From Pseudomonadales bacterium (lineage in GTDB: Bacteria; Pseudomonadota; Gammaproteobacteria; Steroidobacterales; Steroidobacteraceae): a DNA stretch of 6,601 nt. The translations under genes and the position numbers were made by a program. Below are positions 1 to 6,601 of this stretch, in pieces (positions within the stretch are counted from its first letter, which is position 1; each line of letters begins with the position of its first letter). Location of the stretch: NCBI GenBank assembly GCA_020442965.1, contig JAGRJB010000047.1, positions 1 through 6,601 of the forward strand, read 5' to 3'. A model generated the notes under the pieces. That model was not told where the DNA came from, did no database searches, and was given only the letters and a program-made list of their open reading frames with translations.

Positions 1-818
1 GCGCCCATGATGACGATCGAGCTGCGCGTCTTCTTTGCAACAGCGGGAATGACTTCCGTCGGGCGACCTGCGATGAGATGCCGCGCACCGGGCTTGACTT
101 CGAAGCCACCGAGTTCGGCCTGGAAGCGTTTGCTCGCCTCGGCTTCGGATTCATCGCGCGCGCTGCTGACATCAACGAGCGGGCCCATGGCAAGGGGAGG
201 CATCATCGGCATCGGTGGTGCAAACACGTGCAGCGCATGCAATTCGCCGTCGAGCGCGTGCGCCAGCTGTGTCCCGGCACGGAGAATCTCCCGATCGAGA
301 CTCGCGGGCTTGGCGAATGCGTGCAACGGATCGATCGTGGCGAGCAACTTCGGGCGACGATAAAGGCTCTTGTTCTTGACTAACAACAGCGGCACCGGGC
401 AATCGCGCAGCAGCTCCCAATCGGTGTAGCTGAGCAGCCAGCGTGCGCGATGTTTGCCGCCCTCATGCACTTCGGCAACGACCAGATCGGCCTGTTGTTT
501 CCATGCTTGACGGATGATCGCTTCGGCTGCCGGGAAGTCCCACTCAGCAGCGACGCTGACCGATAGCCCGTGGCGCCGTACGCGCGCCGCGACGACTTCC
601 AGTTGCGCGCGGCGGTGCGCAAGGTGCTCGCGCTGCAGTGATTTCAGATCGACGTTGCGCGCATAGAGCATATCCGCATACAGCGGTGTCGCAATGTCGT
701 GAAACAGGATGAGTTCAGCGCCCAGACCGACCGCCAGCTGAGTGGCCTTGGCGACCGCCGGGAGCGACGTGGCGACGGGATCCTTGACCGCGACGAGAAT
801 TCTTTTGATTGGACGCAT
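1..818 (-). CDS. UspE-like tandem universal stress protein (C-terminus cut by window edge)
   Basis: The reading frame is open from an ATG at 818 to the left edge, giving 272 complete codons. A Shine-Dalgarno-like AAGAAGGG (complement of 823-830) lies 4 bases upstream of the ATG. There are two Usp domains. The first (about residues 1-150) starts with IKRILVAVKDP, the usual first beta strand, and ends with TDWELLRDCPVPLLLVK (about 132-148). The second starts near 156 (PKLLATIDP) and is cut at IVIMG, where the nucleotide-binding glycine loop normally begins. E. coli UspE, a cytoplasmic tandem Usp, is about 316 residues, so roughly 40 are missing. The TDWxLLRxCP segment resembles the UspE first domain, and the canonical GxxGx9GS ATP-binding motif is not visible there. 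A Met/Pro-rich stretch lies at about 201-214. Family knowledge: such proteins support survival under stress or low oxygen; their biochemical role is poorly defined. It is transcribed divergently from the receiver gene. The Usp family call is secure; UspE orthology is probable. Confidence 0.93.
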   Translation of the reverse strand, partial: MRPIKRILVAVKDPVATSLPAVAKATQLAVGLGAELILFHDIATPLYADMLYARNVDLKSLQREHLAHRRAQLEVVAARVRRHGLSVSVAAEWDFPAAEAIIRQAWKQQADLVVAEVHEGGKHRARWLLSYTDWELLRDCPVPLLLVKNKSLYRRPKLLATIDPLHAFAKPASLDREILRAGTQLAHALDGELHALHVFAPPMPMMPPLAMGPLVDVSSARDESEAEASKRFQAELGGFEVKPGARHLIAGRPTEVIPAVAKKTRSSIVIMG

Positions 819-867
819 GGTACCCTTCTTGGCCGCGCCGTCCGCGCGAACGAGTCGGCAACGTAAC

Positions 868-885
868 ACTGCTCTTTATAGCAGT
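868..885. repeat. Perfect inverted repeat ACTGCT-N6-AGCAGT over the candidate -10
   Basis: Arms at 868-873 and 880-885 are exact reverse complements separated by CTTTAT. The repeat covers the candidate -10 box of the stress gene and its likely start site. It could be an operator or a small hairpin at the start of the transcript. The stem is short and has no U-run after it, so it is not a convincing terminator. The pairing is plain in the sequence; the function is unknown. Confidence 0.4.
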
Positions 886-903
886 CTGCCGCAGCATGTT
901 CCA
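875..903 (-). promoter_or_regulatory. Candidate sigma-70 promoter for the universal stress gene
   Basis: Read on the minus strand, TGGAAC (complement of 898-903) is followed after 17 bases by TATAAA (complement of 875-880). The -10 element is close to consensus; the -35 matches TTGACA at only 3 of 6 positions. Transcription would start near 868, leaving a leader of about 50 bases before the ATG at 818. The weak -35 would suit an activator-dependent promoter, but this is inference from spacing and hexamers only. Confidence 0.4.
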
Positions 904-952
904 CTCGAGGGCCGCAATGAATGCGTAGTTGTGTCGATGCCTTGCGCCAAGT

Positions 953-969
953 CCCTACCGTGCGTAGGG
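953..969. promoter_or_regulatory. Perfect palindrome CCCTAC-N5-GTAGGG, operator candidate
   Basis: Arms at 953-958 and 964-969 are exact reverse complements with loop CGTGC. The site ends 58 bases upstream of the receiver ATG and about 50 bases upstream of the candidate -35 of the divergent stress gene, a plausible position for a dimeric regulator acting on either or both genes. I cannot assign it to a known regulator: it is neither an FNR box (TTGAT-N4-ATCAA) nor a standard NarL 7-2-7 site. No clear sigma-70 promoter for the receiver gene was recognised nearby. Confidence 0.45.
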
Positions 970-1027
970 TTGGTTGTGGGCGTTGCGAATGGTCAAGAGT
1001 CACTACCAAGCTCAGGATGAGCTACCC

Positions 1028-1489
1028 ATGAAGAATGATCCACAAGATTCCGACGCGATCACTGTGCTGCACGTCGAGGACGACTCCGCGATCCTGCGGG
1101 CTACCCAAATGCTATTGAAGAGTGTCGGCTATCGTGCGCTTGTCGCGCCGTCCGCGGAGGCCGCATTCGAGCAGGTGCGACTCGTCAAGCCGGAGGTGCT
1201 CATTGTCGACTATCAGCTCGGCGGGGTGATGACCGGCACTGAGGTGGCCGAGGAGATCGCGCAGCTGTGTGGATATCGGGTGCCGACGATCCTGCTGACG
1301 GCGGACCTTGCGAACGCCGAGATTCCGTACATACCAGGCGCGCCTATCATGTTGGCGGCCAAGCCGATCGAGCCGGAGCGGCTGCTCCGAACCGTCGAGC
1401 ACTTCGCGGCATTGCATCGCGAGTTGGATCGAGAAGCCCTGACGCGCAGCGAGAGCGGTTCAGGCGCGATGCCTGTCGGTCGACGTTAG
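1028..1489 (+). CDS. Stand-alone response-regulator receiver (REC) protein
   Basis: This encodes 153 residues, nearly all one CheY-like receiver domain (about 11-130), with a short polar tail and no output domain. Visible landmarks are the acidic cluster EDD at 17-19, the predicted phospho-acceptor Asp61 in LIVDYQL, the switch threonine Thr91 in LLTAD, and the conserved Lys112-Pro113 pair in AAKP. All key residues are present, so it should accept phosphate from a histidine kinase. The domain resembles receivers found at the ends of hybrid histidine kinases. No kinase lies in the window, so the partner is unknown. The frame extends upstream to a TTG at 974, but the ATG at 1028 is preferred: AGGA at 1014-1017 lies 10 bases upstream and the receiver fold needs no earlier residues. 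It is divergent from the stress gene and convergent with the DUF2934 gene, whose stop codon it overlaps. Its output could be protein-protein interaction or phosphotransfer. Confidence 0.9.
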   Translation: MKNDPQDSDAITVLHVEDDSAILRATQMLLKSVGYRALVAPSAEAAFEQVRLVKPEVLIVDYQLGGVMTGTEVAEEIAQLCGYRVPTILLTADLANAEIPYIPGAPIMLAAKPIEPERLLRTVEHFAALHRELDREALTRSESGSGAMPVGRR

Positions 1490-1713
1490 TGGCGCTCGAC
1501 GGTGCGTAAATCGAATTCGGACTCGGCTTTCAGCCAGTCGTCCAACTCGTGACCTGGTGCAAAGCCGCGCGCTTCGGCCAGCTGATACGCCCGGCAGCAG
1601 ATCTGGTCGTGCCGCATTGCGTCGTCTGTGTTTGCGGCGCGCGCAGCGACTAGCTGCGGCTCTTTGCGGCGTCGTGCGACTCGCCGACGGTCACTGGTCT
1701 GTTCACGCGCCAT
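1486..1713 (-). CDS. DUF2934 family small protein
   Basis: This encodes 75 residues. The C-terminal half (about 36-66) carries the DUF2934 signature: CRAYQLAEARGFAPGHELDD followed by WLKAESEF. The N-terminal third is strongly basic (RRR and ARRRK within residues 9-17) and probably disordered. There is no signal peptide or membrane segment, so it is probably cytoplasmic. The frame could begin at a GTG at 1743, but the ATG at 1713 is chosen because a strong GAGGAGAG ribosome site sits 4 bases before it, which would fall inside the longer version. The gene lies 95 bp downstream of pbpC on the same strand, so it may be read from that operon or from its own promoter; I saw no convincing promoter in the gap. 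Its TAA stop overlaps the receiver gene's TAG. DUF2934 proteins have no established function; they are short and often fused to or near other small domains. The family call is strong, the role unknown. Confidence 0.85.
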   Translation of the reverse strand: MAREQTSDRRRVARRRKEPQLVAARAANTDDAMRHDQICCRAYQLAEARGFAPGHELDDWLKAESEFDLRTVERH

Positions 1714-1717
1714 GGCG

Positions 1718-1725
1718 CTCTCCTC
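1718..1725 (-). promoter_or_regulatory. Shine-Dalgarno site fixing the DUF2934 start
   Basis: GAGGAGAG (complement of 1718-1725) lies 4 bases upstream of the ATG at 1713. It is the strongest ribosome site in the window and decides for the 75-residue product over a GTG start 30 bases upstream. Confidence 0.75.
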
Positions 1726-1808
1726 GCGATTATTGGGACTCACTTCGTAGATTGCATGCGCTCCATCGCTATGTCGATACGGGAAAATCCAGTTGCGGTC
1801 TGGCCTGA

Positions 1809-4241
1809 TCAGCGCGCTGCCGTGTGTGTCCCTGGGCGAGCGAGGATCGTGAAGCGACGTGCGACCCGATTACCTTCGTCGTCGACGACCGTGATGACAT
1901 GCGCTCCAGCGTTGAGATTCAGGCTCAGCTGGTGACGTCCGCGCGTGCTCGCAAGGTACTGATCGTCGAGATGCCAGTAGAGCAATGCGTCCGCGCGGCG
2001 ATGCACTGCTTCGAAAACGGTTCGGCCTATCCGCCCGTCGAGCTCCAGCGGAATGAAAATGGTCGCATTGTCGTTAGGGTAAACAAGGTCCAGCGGGCCC
2101 ACGCCCACGACCGCACGATTGGCCATGCAATCCGGACGGTACTCAGGTAGCGCGCGATATGCGGTGTGCGTTCTGCGGTAATAGGCCTCTTGCAGTGGCG
2201 GTAACGCAAACCACGAGCGATGCTGCATGTTTTGTGGTGATTCGCAGCCGCTGTCCACTCGCCACAGGCCTGCGGCGTCGAGGTGCACGGGCAGGTTGAA
2301 CGGGGTTTGCTGATCGAAATGGCTGCCGCGCGGGATCCAGATACGCTTGCTGTCGCACTGATCGTTGGCAAGATAACCGTCGTTACGACAGACATCCACT
2401 TGCCGCATCGCGTAGTAGGGCTGTGCAAACCACGCGCCGTGCTCGAGTCGGGCGACCAATGCAAACATGAGCGGTGCCGCGACACTCGATCCGGTGAGGC
2501 CGGGTCGTCCTTCCCCGGTCGCGTTGCCCACCCAGACGCCCACTGTGTAGCGGTCGTTAGTGCCGATGGCCCAACCATCGCGCAATCCCCAGCTCGTGCC
2601 GGTTTTCCAGGCGAGCTTGTGCGCTGACGCAAAATTGCGCCAATGGCCTTCTTCGCCTGGCCGCGTGACTTCAGCGAGCGCATTCAGAGTGAGCCAGGCG
2701 GCGCCGGGACCGACGCGCGTTGCGCTGGCACCTATTTCCGGGTGGGCCGGCAGCTTTGGCGCGGCGACCGGATTCTCGGTTAGTACGCGGAGGCGCTGAT
2801 AAGGCGCGTCGACATGCTCCGCAGCGCGTCGGGCGATGTCTGCGAGGTTCGCGTACATCGCAGTCGTGTCCCAAAGCGTAGCTTCGGCGCCGCCCAATAT
2901 GAGTGTCAGTCCGTAGTCGGCGGCGGGTCGCCGTAGCGTGCTCATGCCAGCATCGCGTAGCACGTCGTAGAAGCGTTCCACTCCGTAGCGACGCAACATT
3001 CTGACCGCTGGCACGTTGAGCGACTGCGCCAGCGCGACGTCCGCAGGCACGGCACCGCGGTATTCTCGATCGAAGTTCTCGGGTGTGTAGCCGCCATACG
3101 ACGTGGGTATGTCCGCCACCAGCATCTGCGGCAGCAGTGCGCCGTCCTCCAGCATCGCCGCATAGAGGTAGGGCTTCAGGATACTGCCGGTACTGCGAGG
3201 CCGCCTGACGATGTCCACGGCGTAACCACGATCGCCGGATGCGGACCACTGGCTGTTGCCGACGTAGGCCAATACCTCAAAGGTCCGATTGTCGACGACG
3301 AGTGCAGCGGCGTTGTAGATCTGCTGCCGCGCGAGCGCTTTGCTGTATTCGCTCAGGACCTCCGTGGCGGTGGCTTGCAGTCGCGCGTCGAGCGTGCTGG
3401 CGTAGCGATGCACCTGTGGCGTCTCCGAGCGCAACGTCTCGAGCAGGTGTGGCGCAATGTCAGGCAGCTCACGCGGTTCAGCAGTCAATGGTTCGGCGAG
3501 TGCGAGCGCCAGCGTTTGCTGGTCGATAACAGAGCGTTCGAACAATCTGCCGAGGAGGGCGTTGCGTTTGCTGGCAAGCCTGGCGCGATTGCGTTGCAAA
3601 TGAACGAGCGATGGACTGTTGGGCAGCACGGCGAGTGTGCACGCTTCGGCCCAGGAGAGCTCCTCCGGCGGTCGGTTGAAGTAGCGCCAGGCGGCCGATT
3701 CGAGCCCGACGACGTTACCGCCAAACGGTGCGTTGTTAGCGTAGAGCGCGAGTATCTGGCTCTTGTCATAGCCGGCTTCGATGCGCAGCGCCAGCATTAC
3801 CTCGGCGAGCTTCGCCGTTATGCTGCGCTTCTCATGACGCAGGGCGAGTCGTGCGACCTGCATCGTCAGCGTGCTGCCGCCGCTCGCGATCCGCCCTTGC
3901 TGCAGATTGAGCCGTACGGCGCGCGCAATCGCCAGCGGGTCGATCCCGATGTGATGCAGAAAGCGCTTGTCTTCGTAGTGGATCGCCGCAGTGCCAAAGC
4001 GATCCGGAACGCGGGTGAGCGGCGGGAAGCGCCATTGGCCGTCCGTCGCAATCCGCGCGCCCAATAGTTCGCCGTTGCGCGCCGTGAGCACGTGCGCCGT
4101 GGGCGCATCGAACAGCGGCTGCGGCAAGCAGAACCAGAACGACGCAACAGCGATGGCCAGACCGCAGCCAGCTGCGATCGCGACACGGCGATCGCGCTGG
4201 CACAATCTCAAAGTGCCACTGGCTTCTGGGCTGCCGTGCAT
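1809..4241 (-). CDS. pbpC: Penicillin-binding protein 1C (bifunctional glycosyltransferase/transpeptidase family)
   Basis: This encodes 810 residues; E. coli PBP1C has about 770. A short cytoplasmic N-terminus is followed by one membrane anchor (about 20-39), placing the enzyme in the periplasm. The GT51 peptidoglycan glycosyltransferase domain (about 60-230) shows the catalytic Glu90 in HYEDKRF, GGSTLTMQ at 121-128, a K144/E147 pair, and NNAPFGGN. The transpeptidase domain (about 300-600) has all three active-site motifs: nucleophile Ser353 in SILK, SLN at 407-409 and KTG at 546-548. The C-terminal 100 residues match the PBP1C-type C-terminal domain (BiPBP_C), preceded by a segment with several cysteines. 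The enzyme polymerises lipid II glycan chains; E. coli PBP1C has weak or no demonstrated transpeptidase activity, so cross-linking here is predicted from motifs only. The ATG at 4241 is preferred over an in-frame GTG at 4283 because GAAAGG lies 7 bases upstream and the GTG is deep in the preceding gene. It is co-transcribed with the upstream macroglobulin gene. Confidence 0.96.
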   Translation of the reverse strand: MHGSPEASGTLRLCQRDRRVAIAAGCGLAIAVASFWFCLPQPLFDAPTAHVLTARNGELLGARIATDGQWRFPPLTRVPDRFGTAAIHYEDKRFLHHIGIDPLAIARAVRLNLQQGRIASGGSTLTMQVARLALRHEKRSITAKLAEVMLALRIEAGYDKSQILALYANNAPFGGNVVGLESAAWRYFNRPPEELSWAEACTLAVLPNSPSLVHLQRNRARLASKRNALLGRLFERSVIDQQTLALALAEPLTAEPRELPDIAPHLLETLRSETPQVHRYASTLDARLQATATEVLSEYSKALARQQIYNAAALVVDNRTFEVLAYVGNSQWSASGDRGYAVDIVRRPRSTGSILKPYLYAAMLEDGALLPQMLVADIPTSYGGYTPENFDREYRGAVPADVALAQSLNVPAVRMLRRYGVERFYDVLRDAGMSTLRRPAADYGLTLILGGAEATLWDTTAMYANLADIARRAAEHVDAPYQRLRVLTENPVAAPKLPAHPEIGASATRVGPGAAWLTLNALAEVTRPGEEGHWRNFASAHKLAWKTGTSWGLRDGWAIGTNDRYTVGVWVGNATGEGRPGLTGSSVAAPLMFALVARLEHGAWFAQPYYAMRQVDVCRNDGYLANDQCDSKRIWIPRGSHFDQQTPFNLPVHLDAAGLWRVDSGCESPQNMQHRSWFALPPLQEAYYRRTHTAYRALPEYRPDCMANRAVVGVGPLDLVYPNDNATIFIPLELDGRIGRTVFEAVHRRADALLYWHLDDQYLASTRGRHQLSLNLNAGAHVITVVDDEGNRVARRFTILARPGTHTAAR

Positions 4242-4248
4242 GGGTCGG

Positions 4249-4254
4249 CCTTTC
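4249..4254 (-). promoter_or_regulatory. pbpC Shine-Dalgarno overlapping the upstream stop codon
   Basis: GAAAGG (complement of 4249-4254) is 7 bases from the pbpC ATG and shares two bases with the TGA stop (4255-4253) of the macroglobulin gene. Ribosomes finishing the first gene would therefore uncover or reuse this site, which suggests translational coupling and supports the ATG at 4241 as the start. Confidence 0.65.
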
Positions 4255-6601
4255 AATGCGCGCTCTTGATGACTTCGATCCACTGGCCTTTAGTCCGCGC
4301 GAACTGGGTGGTGTCGTACATTGCCTCGACAGACACACTCGGTAGGTAGTAACGACCCAGGTAAGCGGCGTTCAGGCGTGTTGTGAAGGACACCGACTCA
4401 CCTGCCTTGAGGCTGAAATAACGCAGGATTCGATCGTCCCGAATATCTACATACTCAGCGCGTGCTTCCGTAGCTTCAGGCGACCCGTCGAGAAGCCAAC
4501 CGCGCCGATCGTTATTCTCATTTTGGCGCTCGCCGCTGGTGTCGGCACCCTCCATGCGTTCATTGCGGATCTCCCAGCCTGCCGGTAGCATTTGTGTCAG
4601 CGCCAGGTTGTCGACCCGCCGATGAGTAGTATTGGTGACCGTCACTCGTGTCAGCAGATCCGTACCCTGCTCGAGACTCGAGATCGCGAGCCCGGGTGCA
4701 CCGCCTGCCTCAGCATATTCCTGGCGAATGCTGAGCCCTTGACTCGCTGCATCTTCGCTGCCACTCGCGGGCACGCCGCGCACGATCAGCGTTGCGTAGA
4801 GCGGTCGGTCGGCTGTGTTCGTGACGCCGATTGCTTGGGCCGCCCCTGACTGCGGATCGAGCGTGGTGCTCGAGATGATCTTCTCCGCGGCTATTCTGTT
4901 AGCCTTGCCGGGCGTAGTCAGCGTGTAGCTGAAAGTCTCGAACGGCTTGCCGCCGGCATATTGCCCGATGGCGAGCAGGGCAAAGGCAACCGACTGGGTA
5001 CTGTGCCAGCGGCCCGAGACCAAATCGTCCGATAGCGCGTCGACCAGCTCGCGTGCCTCGCCGCTGCGGCCTATCAACACCAGGGCTTGCAGGATGATTG
5101 CGCGATCGCGCAATGCCGAACCGAAGTTATAGTCACTGGAGGACTTCTCTTGCAGTTCGATCCGCTGGCCCTTGACGAGCTGCGCTGCGGGCTCCGTGAG
5201 TCCCGCTAGCTGGTACGTGGCAGCCAACGTCCAACGCTCTGCGGTCGAGAGCACGGGTCCCTCGCGCAGACGATTCATGGCGCCGATCTCGGGCTTGCCG
5301 GCGCGCGCCAGGGTATAGAGACGATACGCCTGGGCGAGTCGTTCCGACTCGGCACGACCGGCACTCCGTTCGGCCAGCCGGCGATTGTCGTTAGTGCTCC
5401 AGCGCTGTGCGATGTCCGTCTGGTAGCGGATCCAGTTCGCCATGAGCTCCGGCGGCAGACGGTAGCCCATTTTCTCTGCTTCGACGAGAAAGTGTCCCGC
5501 GTATGTGGTGCTCCAATCGTCGCGCCACTGCAGGTCAGCCGCCGATGTGAAGCCACCAGGCCAGTAGCTAAAGCCACCATTGGGTTGTTGGAACCCGCGT
5601 AGCCGATCGATCGCGGTCTGCACGTTGCGCTCGATCGCTGCCCGGCGTTGTGGGTCGAGCGCGACGAGCGCTGGCAGGAACAACTGCGGAAATGCGCCTG
5701 AGGTCACCTGTTCCAGGCAGCCGTGCGGATAGTGAATGAGATAGTCGAGCTGACCGTCCAGGTTGAGCGGTGGCAGCGCCGAAACCTCCAGTACCGCGTT
5801 GTTAGTGCCTGCCAGTCCGTGCCACTTGACTGCCTGCTGCCAGCTCTTGCCAGGTTCGATCACGGCACGCTGCAGCGTGGTGGTGCTGGGATTCGGACTG
5901 CGAACCTCCAGGTAGATATCGCTCGCGGCCGTGTGTTTGCCGCTCGTCGCGACGACGCGAATATGGCTGCGACCGAGACGTCTGCCGGCGCGCAGCTGCA
6001 ACATGCCAAGTTTCTCCTCCGGACGTGTGAACGCGACGGCGATGCGCTTGTCTCCCGCGGACGCCATCAAGGCGTCGGTTTCGACGCTCAGTTGCACGTT
6101 CTTGATCGCGGGCTCACTTACGAAGATCGACACCGGCAGCGACACGGTCTCTTCCGGACCGATAACGCGCGGCAGCGTCGGCAGGATCATCAGTGCCTGG
6201 CGCACAAAAACCGATTTGCTGGCAGAACCGTAGGCACTGCCGTTACCGGCAACGAGCATCACGCGCACCGCGCCAATGTACTGTGGCAATTGCACGTCGT
6301 GCTCAGCTCTCCCGTTAGCCGCCAATGCGAATGGCCCCAAAAACCGCACGACCGGCGGAAAGCGCGATTTGTTGGCGTTCGGATCGATCGCTGTCGCTTC
6401 ATCGCTGCCGCCCAGCGCCAAGAGCCGCTCGAGCTGTGCACCATAGCTGCCGACGACATCGTCGAACAGGTCCCAGGTGGCGATCCCGAGCGCCTCGCGT
6501 CGGTAGAACTCGGCGTGCAGATCGGGGGTCTTGAAGTTAGTCAAACCCAGCAGACCCGCATCGACGACGGCGAGCGTGTAGGACATCGGTCGACCATTGG
6601 A
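4253..6601 (-). CDS. yfhM: Bacterial alpha-2-macroglobulin, C-terminal part (N-terminus beyond window)
   Basis: The frame is open from the right edge, giving 782 residues before the stop. An in-frame ATG at 6586 is not the true start: homology is already under way there (YTLAVVDAGLLGLTNFKTPD, the usual A2M-family core sequence) and the codons upstream stay open. Full-length bacterial proteins of this type are roughly 1,500-2,000 residues, so about half is missing, including signal peptide or lipobox, early macroglobulin domains and bait region. Visible in order: the A2M core segment, beta-rich macroglobulin domains, a helical thioester domain with YPHGCLEQ (CLEQ at 5708-5719), a conserved STQSVAFALLAIG stretch, and a C-terminal beta domain ending YYLPSVSVEAMYD before the last residues. 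The CLEQ cysteine is the only cysteine visible, as expected for a reactive Cys-Gln thioester. Family knowledge: these periplasmic proteins trap and covalently bind proteases. The direct pbpC linkage matches E. coli yfhM-pbpC. The family is certain; the yfhM name rests on synteny and the thioester. Confidence 0.95.
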   Translation of the reverse strand, partial: SNGRPMSYTLAVVDAGLLGLTNFKTPDLHAEFYRREALGIATWDLFDDVVGSYGAQLERLLALGGSDEATAIDPNANKSRFPPVVRFLGPFALAANGRAEHDVQLPQYIGAVRVMLVAGNGSAYGSASKSVFVRQALMILPTLPRVIGPEETVSLPVSIFVSEPAIKNVQLSVETDALMASAGDKRIAVAFTRPEEKLGMLQLRAGRRLGRSHIRVVATSGKHTAASDIYLEVRSPNPSTTTLQRAVIEPGKSWQQAVKWHGLAGTNNAVLEVSALPPLNLDGQLDYLIHYPHGCLEQVTSGAFPQLFLPALVALDPQRRAAIERNVQTAIDRLRGFQQPNGGFSYWPGGFTSAADLQWRDDWSTTYAGHFLVEAEKMGYRLPPELMANWIRYQTDIAQRWSTNDNRRLAERSAGRAESERLAQAYRLYTLARAGKPEIGAMNRLREGPVLSTAERWTLAATYQLAGLTEPAAQLVKGQRIELQEKSSSDYNFGSALRDRAIILQALVLIGRSGEARELVDALSDDLVSGRWHSTQSVAFALLAIGQYAGGKPFETFSYTLTTPGKANRIAAEKIISSTTLDPQSGAAQAIGVTNTADRPLYATLIVRGVPASGSEDAASQGLSIRQEYAEAGGAPGLAISSLEQGTDLLTRVTVTNTTHRRVDNLALTQMLPAGWEIRNERMEGADTSGERQNENNDRRGWLLDGSPEATEARAEYVDIRDDRILRYFSLKAGESVSFTTRLNAAYLGRYYLPSVSVEAMYDTTQFARTKGQWIEVIKSAH

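Noticed and set aside
644..1009. A 121-codon minus-strand open frame spanning the stress gene start and the intergenic region
   Set aside because: It overlaps the stress protein's N-terminal coding region in another frame, has low-complexity Arg/Ser composition and no family resemblance.
974..1027. Earlier TTG start for the receiver, adding 18 residues
   Set aside because: The extra residues are not part of the receiver fold, no good ribosome site precedes the TTG, and the ATG at 1028 has an AGGA element upstream.
1781..1808. Possible terminator after pbpC (CCAG-N7-CTGG followed by ATTTT on the minus strand)
   Set aside because: The stem is only 4 bp and the T-run is short and interrupted, too weak to call.
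2027..3249. Two long minus-strand open frames (2027-2683 and 2671-3249) inside pbpC in another frame
   Set aside because: They are Arg/Ser/Thr-rich shadow translations of the transpeptidase-coding region, which is itself clearly real in its own frame.
3375..4067. A 230-codon open frame on the plus strand opposite pbpC
   Set aside because: It lies fully antisense to the glycosyltransferase-coding part of pbpC, resembles no family I know, and is expected by chance in GC-rich DNA with few stop codons.
2073..6540. Repeated GTTAG (CTAAC on the coding strand) in pbpC and the macroglobulin gene
   Set aside because: These come from Asn AAC codons after Thr, Ala or Pro codons ending in T. Other Asn codons in the same genes follow different bases and spacing is irregular, so this is codon usage rather than a repeat element.
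6584..6601. ATG at 6586 as the start of the macroglobulin gene
   Set aside because: The frame stays open to the window edge and conserved macroglobulin core sequence begins at once, with no signal peptide, so the true start lies outside the window.

Overview
The window is GC-rich, gene-dense bacterial DNA from a Gram-negative organism. The protein types fit a gammaproteobacterium, perhaps related to Xanthomonadales or Steroidobacter; this placement is an inference from gene content alone. The evidence for a Gram-negative is a periplasmic alpha-2-macroglobulin next to penicillin-binding protein 1C, an arrangement known from E. coli (yfhM-pbpC), and a UspE-like universal stress protein. I see no rRNA, tRNA, CRISPR array, insertion sequence or prophage gene.

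Layout from left to right: (1) bases 1-818, minus strand, a tandem-domain universal stress protein whose C-terminus runs off the left edge; (2) 819-1027, a 209-bp divergent intergenic region with two perfect 6-bp-arm inverted repeats, one on a candidate promoter for the stress gene and one upstream of the next gene; (3) 1028-1489, plus strand, a stand-alone response-regulator receiver domain; (4) 1486-1713, minus strand, a small DUF2934 protein that overlaps the receiver gene tail to tail by 4 bp; (5) 1809-4241, minus strand, pbpC, encoding penicillin-binding protein 1C; (6) 4253-6601, minus strand, the C-terminal part of an alpha-2-macroglobulin with an intact CLEQ thioester motif, whose N-terminus lies beyond the right edge.

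Genes 6 and 5 form an operon read right to left, with 11 bp between them and the pbpC Shine-Dalgarno sequence overlapping the upstream stop codon. In the accepted model the macroglobulin traps foreign proteases that breach the outer membrane and PBP1C repairs damaged peptidoglycan. The left part looks like a small stress/signalling group (Usp, receiver, DUF2934), but the sequence alone does not show that these genes work together. I found no convincing undescribed system. The best leads are the two inverted repeats between the divergent stress and receiver genes.
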